64,000 nucleotides of DNA from Hydractinia symbiolongicarpus (taxonomy: Eukaryota; Cnidaria; Hydrozoa; Anthoathecata; Hydractiniidae), in the NCBI RefSeq assembly GCF_029227915.1, contig NC_079876.1:38795828-38859827 (forward strand), in the 5' to 3' direction. This document shows, one piece after another, positions 1 through 12,630 of this stretch. Under the pieces are notes generated by a model. It did not search any database. It saw only the letters and a program-made list of their open reading frames with translations, and was not told the origin of the DNA. The translations under genes and the position numbers were made by a program. Each line of letters opens with the position of its first letter. Position 1 is the stretch's first letter.

Positions 1-1065
1 TTTTGAAAACTACAAGTCTCATGCGTTTTAGTGGTGAAAAAATAATTTAAAAAATCGTTCGGGAAATGAACTTACTTCCTGGGTACTTTCTTTGTATACA
101 TTCAACTATACGGGCCAAGTCCAGGATTTACGGGAAATCGCGGGATTCCGTTTGCCGGCGATTAAACTTCTTTTATTCAGCGTCTCATCAAAAATGAAAA
201 CATTTTTGAAAACTACAAGTCTCATGCGTTTTAGTGGTGAAAAAATAATTTAAAAAATCGTTCGAGAAATGAGTTTACACCGTGGGTACTTTCTTTGTAT
301 ACTTTGGACTATACGGGCCGAGTCCGGGATTTACGGAAAATCGCAGGTTTTCGTTTGCCGGCGATTAAACTTCTTTTATTCAGCGTCTCATCAAAAATGA
401 AAACATTTTTGAAAACTACAAGTCTCATGCGTTTTAGTGGTGAAAAAATAATTTAAAAAATCGTTCGAGAAATGAGTTTACACCGTGGGTACTTTCTTTG
501 TATACTTTTGACTATTCGGGCCGAGTCCGGGATTTACGGGAAATGGCAGGTTTTCGTTTGCCGGCGATTAAACTTCTTTTATTCAGCGTCTCATCAAAAA
601 TGAAAACATTTTTAAAAACTACAAGTCTCATGGGCTTTAGTGGTGAAATAATAATTTAAAAAATTGTTTGGGAAATGAGTTTACTCCCTGGGTACTTTCT
701 TTGTATACTTTTGACTATACGGGCCAAGTCCGGGATTTACGGGAAATCGCAGGTTTTCGTTTGCTGGCGATTAAACTTCTTCAATTCAGCGTCTCATCAA
801 AAATGAAAACATTTTTGAAAACTACAAGTCTCATGCGTTTTAGTGGTGAAAAAATAAATTAAAAAATCGTTCGGGAAATGAGTTTACACCGTGGGTACTT
901 TCTTTGTATACTTTTGACTATACGGGCCGAGTCCGGGATTTACGGGAAATCGCAGGTTTTCGTTTGCCGGCGATTGAACTTCTTTTATTCAGCGTCTCAT
1001 CAAAAATGAAAACATTTTTGAAAACTACAAGTCTCATGCGTTTTAGTGGTGAAAAAATAATTTAA

Positions 1066-2410
1066 AAATTCGTTAGGGAAATGAGTTTACTCACTGGGTA
1101 CTTTCCTTGTATACTTTTGACTATACGGGCCGAGACCGGGATTTACGGGAAATCGCGGGTTTTCGTTTGCCGGCGATTAAACTTCTTTTGTTCAGCGTCT
1201 CATCAAAATTGAAAACATTTTTAAAAACTACAAGTCTCATGGGCTTTAGTGGTGAAATAATAATTTAAAAAATCGTTTGGGAAATGAGTTTACTCCCTGG
1301 GTACTTTCTTTGTATACTTTTGACTATACCGGCCAAGTCCGGGATTCACGGGAAATCGCAGGTTTTCGTTTGCCGGCGATTAAACTTCTTTTGTTCAGCG
1401 TCTCATCAAAATTGAAAACATTTTTAAAAACTACAAGTCTCATGGGCTTTAGTGGTGAAATAATAATTTAAAAAATCGTTTGGGAAATGAGTTTACTCCC
1501 TGGGTACTTTCTTTGTATACTTTTGACTATACCGGCCAAGTCCGGGATTTACGGGAAATCGCGGGATTCCGTTTGCCGGCGATTAAACCTCTTTTATTAA
1601 GCGTCTCATCAAAAATGAAAACATTTTTGAAAACTACAAGTCTCATGCGTTTTAGTGGTGAAAAAATAATTTAAAAATTCGTTCGGGAAATGAGTTTACT
1701 CACTGGGTACTTTCCTTGTATACTTTTGACTATACGGGCCGAGTCCGGGATTTACGGGAAATCGCGGGTTTTCGTTTGCCGGCGATTAAACTTCTTTTGT
1801 TCAGCGTCTCATCAAAATTGAAAACATTTTTAAAAACTACAAGTCTCATGGGCTTTAGTGGTGAAATAATAATTTAAAAAATCGTTTGGGAAATGAGTTT
1901 ACTCCCTGGGTACTTTCTTTGTATACTTTTGACTATACCGGCCAAGTCCGGGATTCACGGGAAATCGCAGGTTTTCGTTTGCCGGCGATTAAACTTCTTT
2001 TGTTCAGCGTCTCATCAAAATTGAAAACATTTTTAAAAACTACAAGTCTCATGGGCTTTAGTGGTGAAATAATAATTTAAAAAATCGTTTGGGAAATGAG
2101 TTTACTCCCTGGGTACTTTCTTTGTATACTTTTGACTATACCGGCCAAGTCCGGGATTTACGGGAAATCGCGGGATTCCGTTTGCCGGCGATTAAACCTC
2201 TTTTATTAAGCGTCTCATCAAAAATGAAAACATTTTTGAAAACTACAAGTCTCATGCGTTTTAGTGGTGAAAAAATAATTTAAAAATTCGTTCGGGAAAT
2301 GAGTTTACTCACTGGGTACTTTCCTTGTATACTTTTGACTATACGGGCCGAGTCCGGGATTTACGGGAAATCTCGGGTTTTCGTTTGCCGGCGATTAAAC
2401 TTCTTTTATT
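1066..2410 (+). repeat. Trimer HOR, period 609 bp, about 2.2 copies
   Basis: The ACTCACTGGGTACTTTCC monomer recurs at about 1,081, 1,690 and 2,299, exactly 609 bp apart. Between them are a monomer with GGGATTCACGGG and TTTTGTTCAGCG, then one with CGGGATTCCG and TTATTAAGCG. The third copy departs near 2,409, where TTTTATTCAGCG replaces TTTTGTTCAGCG. The first copy differs slightly at its start (CGTTAGGG and GAGACCGGG, versus CGTTCGGG and GAGTCCGGG). Confidence 0.88.
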
Positions 2411-3722
2411 CAGCGTCTCATCAAAAATGAAAACATTTTTAAAAACTACAAGTCTCATGGGCTTTAGTGGTGAAATAATAATTTAAAAAATGGTTTGGGA
2501 AATTAGTTTACTCCCTGGGTACTTTCTTTGTATACTTTCGACTATACGGGCCGAGTCCGGGATTTACGGGAAATCGCAGGTTTTGGTTTGCCGGCGATTA
2601 AACTTCTTTTATTCAGCGTCTCATCAAAAATGAAAACATTTTTGAAAACTACAAGTCTCATGCGTTTTAGTGGTGAAAAAATAAATTAAAAAATCGTTCT
2701 GGAAATGAGTTTACTTACTGGGTACTTTCTTTGTATACATTCGACTATACGGGCCAAGCCCGGGATTTACGGGAAATCGCGGGTTTTCGTTTGCCGGCGA
2801 TTAAACCTCTTTCATTAAGCGTCTCATCAAAAATGAAAACATTTTTGAAAACTACAAGTCTCATGCGTTTTAGTGGTGAAAAAAAAAATTAAAAAATCGT
2901 TCGGGAAATGAGTTTACTCCCTGGGTACTTTCTTTGTATACTTTTGACTATACCGGCCAAGTCCGGGATTTACGGGAAATCGCGGGATTCCGTTTGCCGG
3001 CGATTAAACCTCTTTTATTAAGCGTCTCATCAAAAATGAAAACATTTTTGAAAACTACAAGTCTCATGCGTTTTAGTGGTGAAAAAATAATTTAAAAATT
3101 CGTTCGGGAAATGAGTTTACTCACTGGGTACTTTCCTTGTATACTTTTGACTATACGGGCCGAGTCCGGGATTTACGGGAAATCGCGGGTTTTCGTTTGC
3201 CGGCGATTAAACTTCTTTTATTCAGCGTCTCATCAAAAATGAAAACATTTTTAAAAACTACAAGTCTCATGGGCTTTAGTGGTGAAATAATAATTTAAAA
3301 AATGGTTTGGGAAATTAGTTTACTCCCTGGGTACTTTCTTTGTATACTTTCGACTATACGGGCCGAGTCCGGGATTTACGGGAAATCGCAGGTTTTGGTT
3401 TGCCGGCGATTAAACTTCTTTTATTCAGCGTCTCATCAAAAATGAAAACATTTTTGAAAACTACAAGTCTCATGCGTTTTAGTGGTGAAAAAATAAATTA
3501 AAAAATCGTTCTGGAAATGAGTTTACTTACTGGGTACTTTCTTTGTATACATTCGACTATACGGGCCAAGCCGGGATTTACGGGAAATCGCGGGTTTTCG
3601 TTTGCCGGCGATTAAACCTCTTTCATTAAGCGTCTCATCAAAAATGAAAACATTTTTGAAAACTACAAGTCTCATGCGTTTTAGTGGTGAAAAAAAAAAT
3701 TAAAAAATCGTTCGGGAAATGA
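2291..3722 (+). repeat. Tetramer HOR, period 812 bp, ~1.75 copies
   Basis: The order is an ACTCACTGGG monomer, a GGTTTGGGAAATTAG monomer, a CGTTCTGGAAATGAG/TTACTTACTGGG monomer, then a CGTTCGGGAAATGAG/CTCCCTGGG monomer. Starting near 2,291 it repeats from about 3,103 with an 812-bp shift. The second copy ends near 3,722, where GAGCTTACTTCC replaces GAGTTTACTCCC. It shares its first monomer type with the preceding trimer, so one probably grew out of the other. Confidence 0.85.
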
Positions 3723-4714
3723 GCTTACTTCCTGGGTACTTTCTTTGTATACATTCAACTATACGGGCCAAGTCCAGGATTTACGGAAATCGCGGGATTC
3801 CGTTTGCCGGCGATTAAACTTCTTTTATTCAGCGTCTCATCAAAAATTAAAACATTTTTGAAAACTACAAGTCTCATGCGTTTTAGTGGTGAAAAAATAA
3901 TTTAAAAAATCGTTCGGGAAATGAACTTACTTCCTGGGTACTTTCTTTGTATACATTCAACTATACGGGCCAAGTCCAGGATTTACGGGAAATCGCGGGA
4001 TTCCGTTTGCCGGCGATTAAACTTCTTTTATTCAGCGTCTCATCAAAAATGAAAACATTTTTGAAAACTACAAGTCTCATGCGTTTTAGTGGTGAAAAAA
4101 TAATTTAAAAAATCGTTCGAGAAATGAGTTTACACCGTGGGTACTTTCTTTGTATACTTTGGACTATACGGGCCGAGTCCGGGATTTACGGAAAATCGCA
4201 GGTTTTCGTTTGCCGGCGATTAAACTTCTTTTATTCAGCGTCTCATCAAAAATGAAAACATTTTTGAAAACTACAAGTCTCATGCGTTTTAGTGGTGAAA
4301 AAATAATTTAAAAAATCGTTCGAGAAATGAGTTTACACCGTGGGTACTTTCTTTGTATACTTTTGACTATTCGGGCCGAGTCCGGGATTTACGGGAAATG
4401 GCAGGTTTTCGTTTGCCGGCGATTAAACTTCTTTTATTCAGCGTCTCATCAAAAATGAAAACATTTTTAAAAACTACAAGTCTCATGGGCTTTAGTGGTG
4501 AAATAATAATTTAAAAAATTGTTTGGGAAATGAGTTTACTCCCTGGGTACTTTCTTTGTATACTTTTGACTATACGGGCCAAGTCCAGGATTTACGGGAA
4601 ATCGCAGGTTTTCGTTTGCTGGCGATTAAACTTCTTCAATTCAGCGTCTCATCAAAAATGAAAACATTTTTAAAAACTACAAGTCTCATGGGCTTTAGTG
4701 GTGAAATAATAATT

Positions 4715-5540
4715 TAAAAACTCGTTTGGGAAATGAGTTTACTCCCTGGGTACTTTTTTTGTATACTTTTGACTATACGGGCCGAGTCCGGGATTTACGG
4801 GAAATCGCAGGTTTTGGTTTTCCGGTGATTAAACTTCTTTTATTCAGCGTTTCATCAGAAATGAAAACATATTTGAAAACTACAAGTCTTATTCGTTTTA
4901 GTGGTGAAAAAATAATTTAAAAAATCGTTCGGGAAATGAGTTTACACCCCGGGTACTTTCTTTGTATACTTTTGACTATACGGGCCGAGTCCGGGATTTA
5001 CGGGAAATCGCAGGTTTTCGTTTGCCGGCGATTAAACTTCTTTTATTCAGCGTCTCTTCAAAAATGAAAACATTTTTAAAAACTACAAGTCTCATGGGAT
5101 TTAGTGGTGAAATAATAATTTAAAAACTCGTTTGGGAAATTAGTTTACTCCCTGGGTACTTTCTTTGTATACTTTTGACTATACGGGCCGAGTCCGGGAT
5201 TTACGGGAAATCGCGGGTTTTCGTTTGCCGGCGATTAAACTTCTTTTATTCAGCGTCTCATCAAAAATGAAAACATTTTTAAAAACTACAAGTCTCATGG
5301 GCTTTAGTGGTGAAATAATAATTTAAAAACTCGTTTGGGAAATTAGTTTACTCCCTGGGTACTTTTTTTGTATACTTTTGACTATACGGGCCGAGTCCGG
5401 GATTTACGGGAAATCGCAGGTTTTGGTTTTCCGGTGATTAAACTTCTTTTATTCAGCGTTTCATCAGAAATGAAAACATATTTGAAAACTACAAGTCTTA
5501 TTCGTTTTAGTGGTGAGAAAATAATTTAAAAAATCGTTCG
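4715..5540 (+). repeat. Partial trimer duplication, shift 609 bp
   Basis: A distinctive monomer has TACTTTTTTTGTATAC, GGTTTTCCGGTGATT, CATCAGAAATG, ACATATTTG and TCTTATTCG. It occurs at about 4,720-4,920 and again at 5,330-5,525, shifted by 609 bp. Two monomers with AAAACTCGTTTGGG lie between. A similar monomer appears once more near 9,065-9,165. Similarity after 5,540 is weaker. Confidence 0.7.
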
Positions 5541-5633
5541 GGAAATGAGTTCACACCCCGGGTACTTTCTTTGTATACTTTTGACTATACGGGCCGAGTC
5601 CGGGATTTACGGGAAATCGCAGGTTTTGGTTTG

Positions 5634-7692
5634 CCGGCGATTAAACTTCTTTTATTCAGCGTCTCATCAGAAATGAAAACATATTTGAAAACTACAAGTC
5701 TTTTGCGTTTTAGTGGTGAAAAGATAATTTAAAAACTCGTTTCGGAAATGAGTTTACTCACAGGGTACTTTCTTTGTATACATTCGACTATACGGGCCAA
5801 GCCCGGGATTTACGGAAAATCGCGGTTTTCGTTTGCCGGCGATTAAACCACTTTCATTAAGCGTCTCATCAAAAATGAAAACATTTTTGAAAACTACAAG
5901 TCTCATGCGTTTTAGTGGTGAAAAAAAAAATTAAAAAATCGTTCGGGAAATGAGCTTACTTCCTGGGTACTTTCTTTGTATACATTCAACTATACGGGCC
6001 AAGTCCAGGATTTACGGGAAATCGCGGGATTCCGTTTGCCGGCGATTAAACCTCTTTTATTAAGCGTCTCATCAAAAATGAAAACATTTTTGAAAACTGC
6101 AAGTCTCATGCGTTTTAGTGGTGAAAAGATAATTTAAAAACTCGTTTCGGAAATGAGTTTACTCACAGGGTACTTTCTATGCATACATTCGACTATACGG
6201 GCCAAGCCCGGGATTTACAGGAAATCGCGGTTTTCGTTTGCCGGCGATTAAACCACTTTCATTAAGCGTCTCATCAAAAATGAAAACATTTCTGAAAACT
6301 ACAAGTCTCATGCGTTTTAGTGGCAAAAATTAATTTAAAAAATTGTTCGGGAAATGAGTTTACTCCCTGGGTACTTTCTTTGTATACTTTTGACTATACG
6401 GGCCGAGTCCAGGATTTACGGGAAGTCGCGGGTTTTCCTTTGCCGGCAATTAAACTTCTTTTATTCAGCGTCTCATCAATAATGAAAACATTTTTGAAAA
6501 TTACAAGTCTCATGCGTTTTAGTGGTGAAAAAATAATTTAAAAAATCGTTCGGGAAATGAATTTACTCCCTGGGTACTTTCTTTGTATACTTTTGACTAT
6601 ACGGGCCGAGTCCGGGATTTACGGGAAGTCGCGGGTTTTCGTTTGCCGGCGATTAAACTTCTTTTATTCAGCGTCTCATCAGAAATGAAAACATATTTGA
6701 AAACTACAAGTCTTTTGCGTTTTAGTGGTGAAAAGATAATTTAAAAACTCGTTTCGGAAATGAGTTTACTCACAGGGTACTTTCTTTGTATACATTCGAC
6801 TATACGGGCCAAGCCCGGGATTTACGGAAAATCGCGGTTTTCGTTTGCCGGCGATTAAACCACTTTCATTAAGCGTCTCATCAAAAATGAAAACATTTTT
6901 GAAAACTACAAGTCTCATGCGTTTTAGTGGTGAAAAAAAAAATTAAAAAATCGTTCGGGAAATGAGCTTACTTCCTGGGTACTTTCTTTGTATACATTCA
7001 ACTATACGGGCCAAGTCCAGGATTTACGGGAAATCGCGGGATTCCGTTTGCCGGCGATTAAACCTCTTTTATTAAGCGTCTCATCAAAAATGAAAACATT
7101 TTTGAAAACTGCAAGTCTCATGCGTTTTAGTGGTGAAAAGATAATTTAAAAACTCGTTTCGGAAATGAGTTTACTCACAGGGTACTTTCTATGCACACAT
7201 TCGACTATACGGGCCAAGCCCGGGATTTACAGGAAATCGCGGTTTTCGTTTGCCGGCGATTAAACCACTTTCATTAAGCGTCTCATCAAAAATGAAAACA
7301 TTTCTGAAAACTACAAGTCTCATGCGTTTTAGTGGCAAAAATTAATTTAAAAAATTGTTCGGGAAATGAGTTTACTCCCTGGGTACTTTCTTTGTATACT
7401 TTTGACTATACGGGCCGAGTCCAGGATTTACGGGAAGTCGCGGGTTTTCCTTTGGCGGCAATTAAACTTCTTTTATTCAGCGTCTCATCAATAATGAAAA
7501 CATTTTTGAAAATTACAAGTCTCATGCGTTTTAGTGGTGAAAAAATAATTTAAAAAATCGTTCGGGAAATGAATTTACTCCCTGGGTACTTTCTTTGTAT
7601 ACTTTTGACTATACGGGCCGAGTCCGGGATTTACGGGAAGTCGCGGGTTTTCGTTTGCCGGCGATTAAACTTCTTTTATTCAGCGTCTCATC
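5634..7692 (+). repeat. Pentamer HOR, period 1,012 bp, 2 copies
   Basis: Private markers recur at a 1,012-bp shift: ACATATTTG with TCTTTTGCG (5,680 and 6,692), TAAAAACTCGTTTCGG (5,731 and 6,743), ACTTTCTATGCA (6,171 and 7,183), and GGCAAAAATTAATTT near 6,322 and 7,334. Homology runs about 5,634-6,680 against 6,646-7,692. I noticed only a few substitutions, such as ATGCATACATT/ATGCACACATT and TTTGCCGGCAATT/TTTGGCGGCAATT, so the duplication is recent. Confidence 0.87.
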
Positions 7693-8406
7693 AAAAATGA
7701 AAATATTTTTAAATACTACAAGTCTCATGGGCTTTAGTGGTGAAATAATAATTTAAAAAATCGTTCAGGAAATGAGTTTACACCCTGGGTACTTTCTTTG
7801 TATACTTTTGACTATACGGGCCGAGTCCGGGGTTCACGGGAAATCGCAGGTTTTCGTTTGCCGGCGATTAAACTTCTTTCATTAAGCGTCTCATCAAAAA
7901 TGAAAACATTTTTAAAAACTACAAGTCTTATGGGGTTTAGTGGTGAAATAATAATTTAAAAAATCGTTCGGGAAATGAGTTTACACCCCGGGTACTTTCT
8001 TTGTATACTTTTGACTATACGGGCCGAGTCCGGGATTTACGGGAAATTGCAGGTTTTCGTTTGCCGGCGATTAAACTTCTTTTATTCAGCGTCTCATCAA
8101 AAATGAAAACATTTTTGAAAATTACAAGTCTCATGCGTTTTAGTGGTGAAAAAATAATTTAAAAAATCGTTCGGGAAATGAGTTTACTCCCTGGGTACTT
8201 TCTTTTTATACTTTTGACTATACGGGCCGAGTCCGGGATTTACGGGAAATCGCGGGTTTTCGTTTGCCGGCGATTAAACTTCTTTTATTCAGCGTCTCAT
8301 CAAAAATGAAAACATTTTTAAAAACTACAAGTCTCATGGGATTTAGTGGTGAAATAATAATTTAAAAACTCGTTTGGGAAATTAGTTTACTCCCTGGGTA
8401 CTTTCT

Positions 8407-10163
8407 TTGTATACTTTTGACTATACGGGCCGAGTCCGGGATTTACGGGAAATCGCGGGTTTTCGTTTGCCGGCGATTAAACTTCTTTTATTCAGCGTCT
8501 CATCAGAAATGAAAACATATTTGAAAACTGCAAGTCTTATGCGTTTTAGTGGTGAAAAATAATTTAAAAAATCGTTCGGGAAATGAGTTTACACCCCGGG
8601 TACTTTCTTTGTATACTTTTGACTATACGGGCCGAATCCGGGATTTACGGGAAATCGCAGGTTTTCGTTTGCCGGCGATTAAACTTCTTTTATTCAGCGT
8701 CTCATCAAAAATGAAAACATTTTTGAAAATTACAAGTCTCATGCGTTTTAGTGGTGAAAAAATATATTAAAAAATCGTTCGGGAAATGAGTTTACTCCCT
8801 GGGTACTTTCTTCTTATACTTTTGACTATACGGGCCGAGTCCGGGATTTACGGGAAATCGCGGGTTTTCGTTTGCCGGCGATTAAACTTCTTTTATTCAG
8901 CGTCTCATCAAAAATGAAAACATTTTTAAAAACTACAAGTCTCATGGGCTTTAGTGGTGAAATAATAATTTAAAAACTCGTTTGGGAAATTAGTTTACTC
9001 CCTGGGTACTTTCTTTGTATACTTTTGACTATACGGGCCGAGTCCGGGATTTACGGGAAATCGCAGGTTTTGGTTTTCCGGTGATTAAACTTCTTTTATT
9101 CAACGTTTCATCAGAAATGAAAACATATTTGAAAACTACAAGTCTTATTCGTTTTAGTGGTGAAAAAATAATTTAAAAAATCGTTCGGGAAATGAGTTTA
9201 CACCCCGGGTACTTTCTTTGTATACTTTTGACTATACGGGCCGAGTCCGGGATTTACGGGAAATCGCAGGTTTTGGTTTGCCGGCGATTAAACTTCTTTT
9301 ATTCAGCGTCTCATCAGAAATGAAAACAAATTTGAAAACTACAAGTCTTATGCGTTTTAGTGGTGAAAAAATAATTTAAAAAATCGTTCGGGAAATGAGT
9401 TTACACCCCGGGTACTTTCTTTGTATACTTTTGACTATACGGGCCGAGTCCGGGATTTACGGGAAATCGCAGGTTTTCGTTTGCCGGCGATTAAACTTCT
9501 TTTATTCAGCGTCTCATCAAAAATGAAAACATTTTTGAAAATTACAAGTCTCATGCGTTTTAGTGGTAAAAAAAATAATTTAAAAAATCGTTCGGGAAAT
9601 GAGTTTACTCCCTGGGTACTTTCTTTTTATACTTTTGACTATACGGGCCGAGTCCGGGATTTACGGGAAATCGCGGGTTTTCGTTTGCCGGCGATTAAAC
9701 TTCTTTTATTCAGCGTCTCATCAGAAATGAAAACATATTTGAAAACTACAAGTCTTATGCGTTTTAGTGGTGAAAAATAATTTAAAAAATCGTTCGGGAA
9801 ATGAGTTTACACCCCGGGTACTTTCTTTGTATACTTTTGACTATACGGGCCGAGTCCGGGATTTACGGGAAATCGCAGGTTTTCGTTTGCCGGCGATTAA
9901 ACTTCTTTTATTCAGCGTCTCATCAAAAATGAAAACATTTTTGAAAATTACAAGTCTCATGCGTTTTAGTGGTGAAAAAATAATTTAAAAAATCGTTCGG
10001 GAAATGAGTTTACTCCCTGGGTACTTTCTTTTTATACTTTTGACAATACAGGCCGAGTCCGGGATTTACGGGAAATCGCGGGTTTTCGTTTGCCGGCGAT
10101 TAAACTTCGTTTATTCAGCGTCTCATCAAAAATGAAAACATTTTTAAAAACTACAAGTCTCAT
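8407..10163 (+). repeat. Hexamer-spaced duplication, shift 1,218 bp (partial)
   Basis: Positions about 8,407-8,945 resemble 9,625-10,163, shifted by 1,218 bp (6 x 203). Shared marks are CATCAGAAATG/ACATATTTG/TCTTATGCG, a one-A-shorter GTGAAAAATAATTT, and ACACCCCGGG in the next monomer. Some variants also match at a 7-monomer shift (TTTCTTTTTATAC near 8,200 and 9,621). This stretch is a mosaic rather than a clean duplication. Confidence 0.6.
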
Positions 10164-10659
10164 GCGTTTTAGTGGTGAAAAAATAAATTAAAAAATTGTT
10201 CGGGAAATGAGTTTACTCCCTGGGTACTATCTTTGTATACTTTTGACTATACGGGCCAAGCCCGGGATTTACGGGAAATCGCGGGTTTTCGTTTGCCGGC
10301 GATTAAACTTCTTTTAATCAGCGTCTCATCAGAAATGAAAACATATTTGAAAACTACAAGTCTTATGCGTTTTAGTGGTGAAAAAATAATTTAAAAAATC
10401 GTTCTGGAAATGAGTTTACTCACAGGGTACTTTCTTTGTATACATTCGACTATACGGGCCAAGCCCGGGATTTACGGGAAATTGCGGGTTTTCGTTTGCC
10501 GGCGATTAAACCTCTTTCATTAAGCGTCTCATCAAAAATGAAAACATTTTTGAAAACTACAAGTCTCATGCGTTTTAGTGGTGAAAAAAAAAATTAAAAA
10601 ATCGTTCGGGAAATGAGTTTACTCCCTGGGTACTTTCTTTGTATACTTTTGACTATACG

Positions 10660-12630
10660 GTCCGAGTCCGGGATTTACGGGAAGTTGCGGGTTTATCTTT
10701 GCCGGCAATTAAACTTCTTTTATTCAGCGTCTCATCAAAAATGAAAACATTTTTGAAAATTACAAGTCTCATGCGTTTTAGTGGTGAAAAAATAATTTAA
10801 AAATTCGTTCGAGAAATGAGTTTACTCCCTGGGTACTTTCTTTGTATACTTTTGACTATACGGGCCGAGTCCGGGATTTACGGGAAGTCGCGGGTTTTCG
10901 TTTGCCGGCGATTAAACTTCTTTTATTCAGCGTCTCATCAAAAATGAAAATATTTTTAAATACTACAAGTCTCATGGGCTTTAGTGGTGAAATAATATTT
11001 TAAAAAATCGTTCAGGAAATGAGTTTACACCCTGGGTACTTTCTTTGTATACTTTTGACTATACGGGCCGAGTCCGGGATTTACGGGAAATCGCAGGTTT
11101 TCGTTTGCCGGCGATTAAACTTCTTTTATTCAGCCTCTCATCAAAAATGAAAACATTTTTGAAAATTACAAGTCTCATGCGTTTTAGTGGTGAAAAAATA
11201 ATTTAAAGAATCGTTCGGGAAATGAGTTTACTCCCTGGGTACTTTCTTTGTATACTTTTGACTATACGGGCCGAGTCTGGGATTTACGGGAAATCGCGGG
11301 TTTTCGTTTGCCGGCGATTAAACTTCTTTTATTCAGCGTCTCATCAAAAATGAAAAATTTTTAAAAACTACAAGTCTCATGCGTTTTAGTGGTGAAAAAA
11401 TAAATTAAAAAATCGTTCTGGAAGTGAGTTTACTCCCTGGGTACTATCTTTGTATACATTTGACTATACGGGCCAAGCCCGGGATTTACGGGAAATCGCG
11501 GGTTTTCGTTTGCCGGCGATTAAACTTCTTTCATTAAGCGTCTCATCAAAAATGAAAACATTTCTGAAAACTACAAGTCTCATGCGTTTTAGTGGTAAAA
11601 ATTAATTTAAAAAATCGTTCTGGAAATGAGTTTACTCACAGGGTACTTTCTTTGTATACATTCGACTATACGGTCCGAGTCCGGGATTTACGGGAAGTTG
11701 CGGGTTTATCTTTGCCGGCAATTAAACTTCTTTTATTCAGCGTCTCATCAAAAATGAAAACATTTTTGAAAATTACAAGTCTCATGCGTTTTAGTGGTGA
11801 AAAAATAATTTAAAAATTCGTTCGAGAAATGAGTTTACTCCCTGGGTACTTTCTTTGTATACTTTTGACTATACGGGCCGAGTCCGGGATTTACGGGAAG
11901 TCGCGGGTTTTCGTTTGCAGGCGATTAAACTTCTTTTATTCAGCGTCTCATCAAAAATGAAAATATTTTTAAATACTACAAGTCTCATGGGCTTTAGTGG
12001 TGAAATAATATTTTAAAAAATCGTTCAGGAAATGAGTTTACACCCTGGGTACTTTCTTTGTATACTTTTGACTATACGGGCCGAGTCCGGGATTTACGGG
12101 AAATCGCAGGTTTTCGTTTGCCGGCGATTAAACTTCTTTTATTCAGCCTCTCATCAAAAATGAAAACATTTTTGAAAATTACAAGTCTCATGCGTTTTAG
12201 TGGTGAAAAAATAATTTAAAGAATCGTTCGGGAAATGAGTTTACTCCCTGGGTACTTTCTTTGTATACTTTTGACTATACGGGCCGAGTCTGGGATTTAC
12301 GGGAAATCGCGGGTTTTCGTTTGCCGGCGATTAAACTTCTTTTATTCAGCGTCTCATCAAAAATGAAAAATTTTTAAAAACTACAAGTCTCATGCGTTTT
12401 AGTGGTGAAAAAATAAATTAAAAAATCGTTCGGGAAGTGAGTTTACTCCCTGGGTACTATCTTTGTATACATTTGACTATACGGGCCAAGCCCGGGATTT
12501 ACGGGAAATCGCGGGTTTTCGTTTGCCGGCGATTAAACTTCTTTCATTAAGCGTCTCATCAAAAATGAAAACATTTCTGAAAACTACAAGTCTCATGCGT
12601 TTTAGTGGTAAAAATTAATTTAAAAAATCG
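10660..12630 (+). repeat. Pentamer HOR, period 1,013 bp, 2 copies
   Basis: Shared markers at a 1,013-bp shift include CGGTCCGAG (10,659 and 11,672), GGGTTTATCTTTGCC, AAATATTTTTAAATACTAC, ATTTAAAGAATCG (11,201 and 12,214), GAGTCTGGG, and GAAAAATTTTTAAAAAC with one base missing. Homology runs about 10,660-11,617 against 11,673-12,630. The first monomer of copy 2 is a chimera, described under findings. Confidence 0.87.

Larger units (their letters stand above)
1..4671 (+). repeat. 19-monomer duplication, period 3,855 bp (second copy partial)
   Basis: Positions 1-816 recur at 3,856-4,671 with a constant 3,855-bp shift. Private markers agree: GGGAAATGAACTTAC (61 and 3,916), CGAGAAATGAG (466 and 4,321), ACTATTCGGG (511 and 4,366), and a GCTGGCGATT followed by CTTCAATTCAGC monomer near 775 and 4,620. 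The copies part at about 817/4,672, where one has TTGAAAACT...ATGCG and the other TTAAAAACT...ATGGG. The left edge of the first copy lies outside the window. The trimer and tetramer below are nested inside this unit. Confidence 0.85.

Noticed and set aside
21-29. Telomere-like TTTTAGTGG motif
   Set aside because: It occurs once per monomer as a single copy and is never tandem, so it is not telomeric repeat.
171-190. Poly(A) tail or retroposon end in the linker
   Set aside because: The A-rich stretch is an integral part of every monomer at the same position, with no target-site duplication, so it is not an insertion trace.
463-475. RNA polymerase III B-box-like GTTCGAGAA
   Set aside because: It resembles the start of a B box but lacks the final C, occurs in only some monomers, and has no A box or tRNA-like fold nearby.
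2730-2760. CENP-B box in monomers with CATTCGACTATACGGG
   Set aside because: TTCG and CGGG are present, but the spacing is one base too short (6 instead of 7 between them) and the required A is out of place. The commoner monomers have TTTTGAC or TTCAAC here, so TTCG itself is lost.
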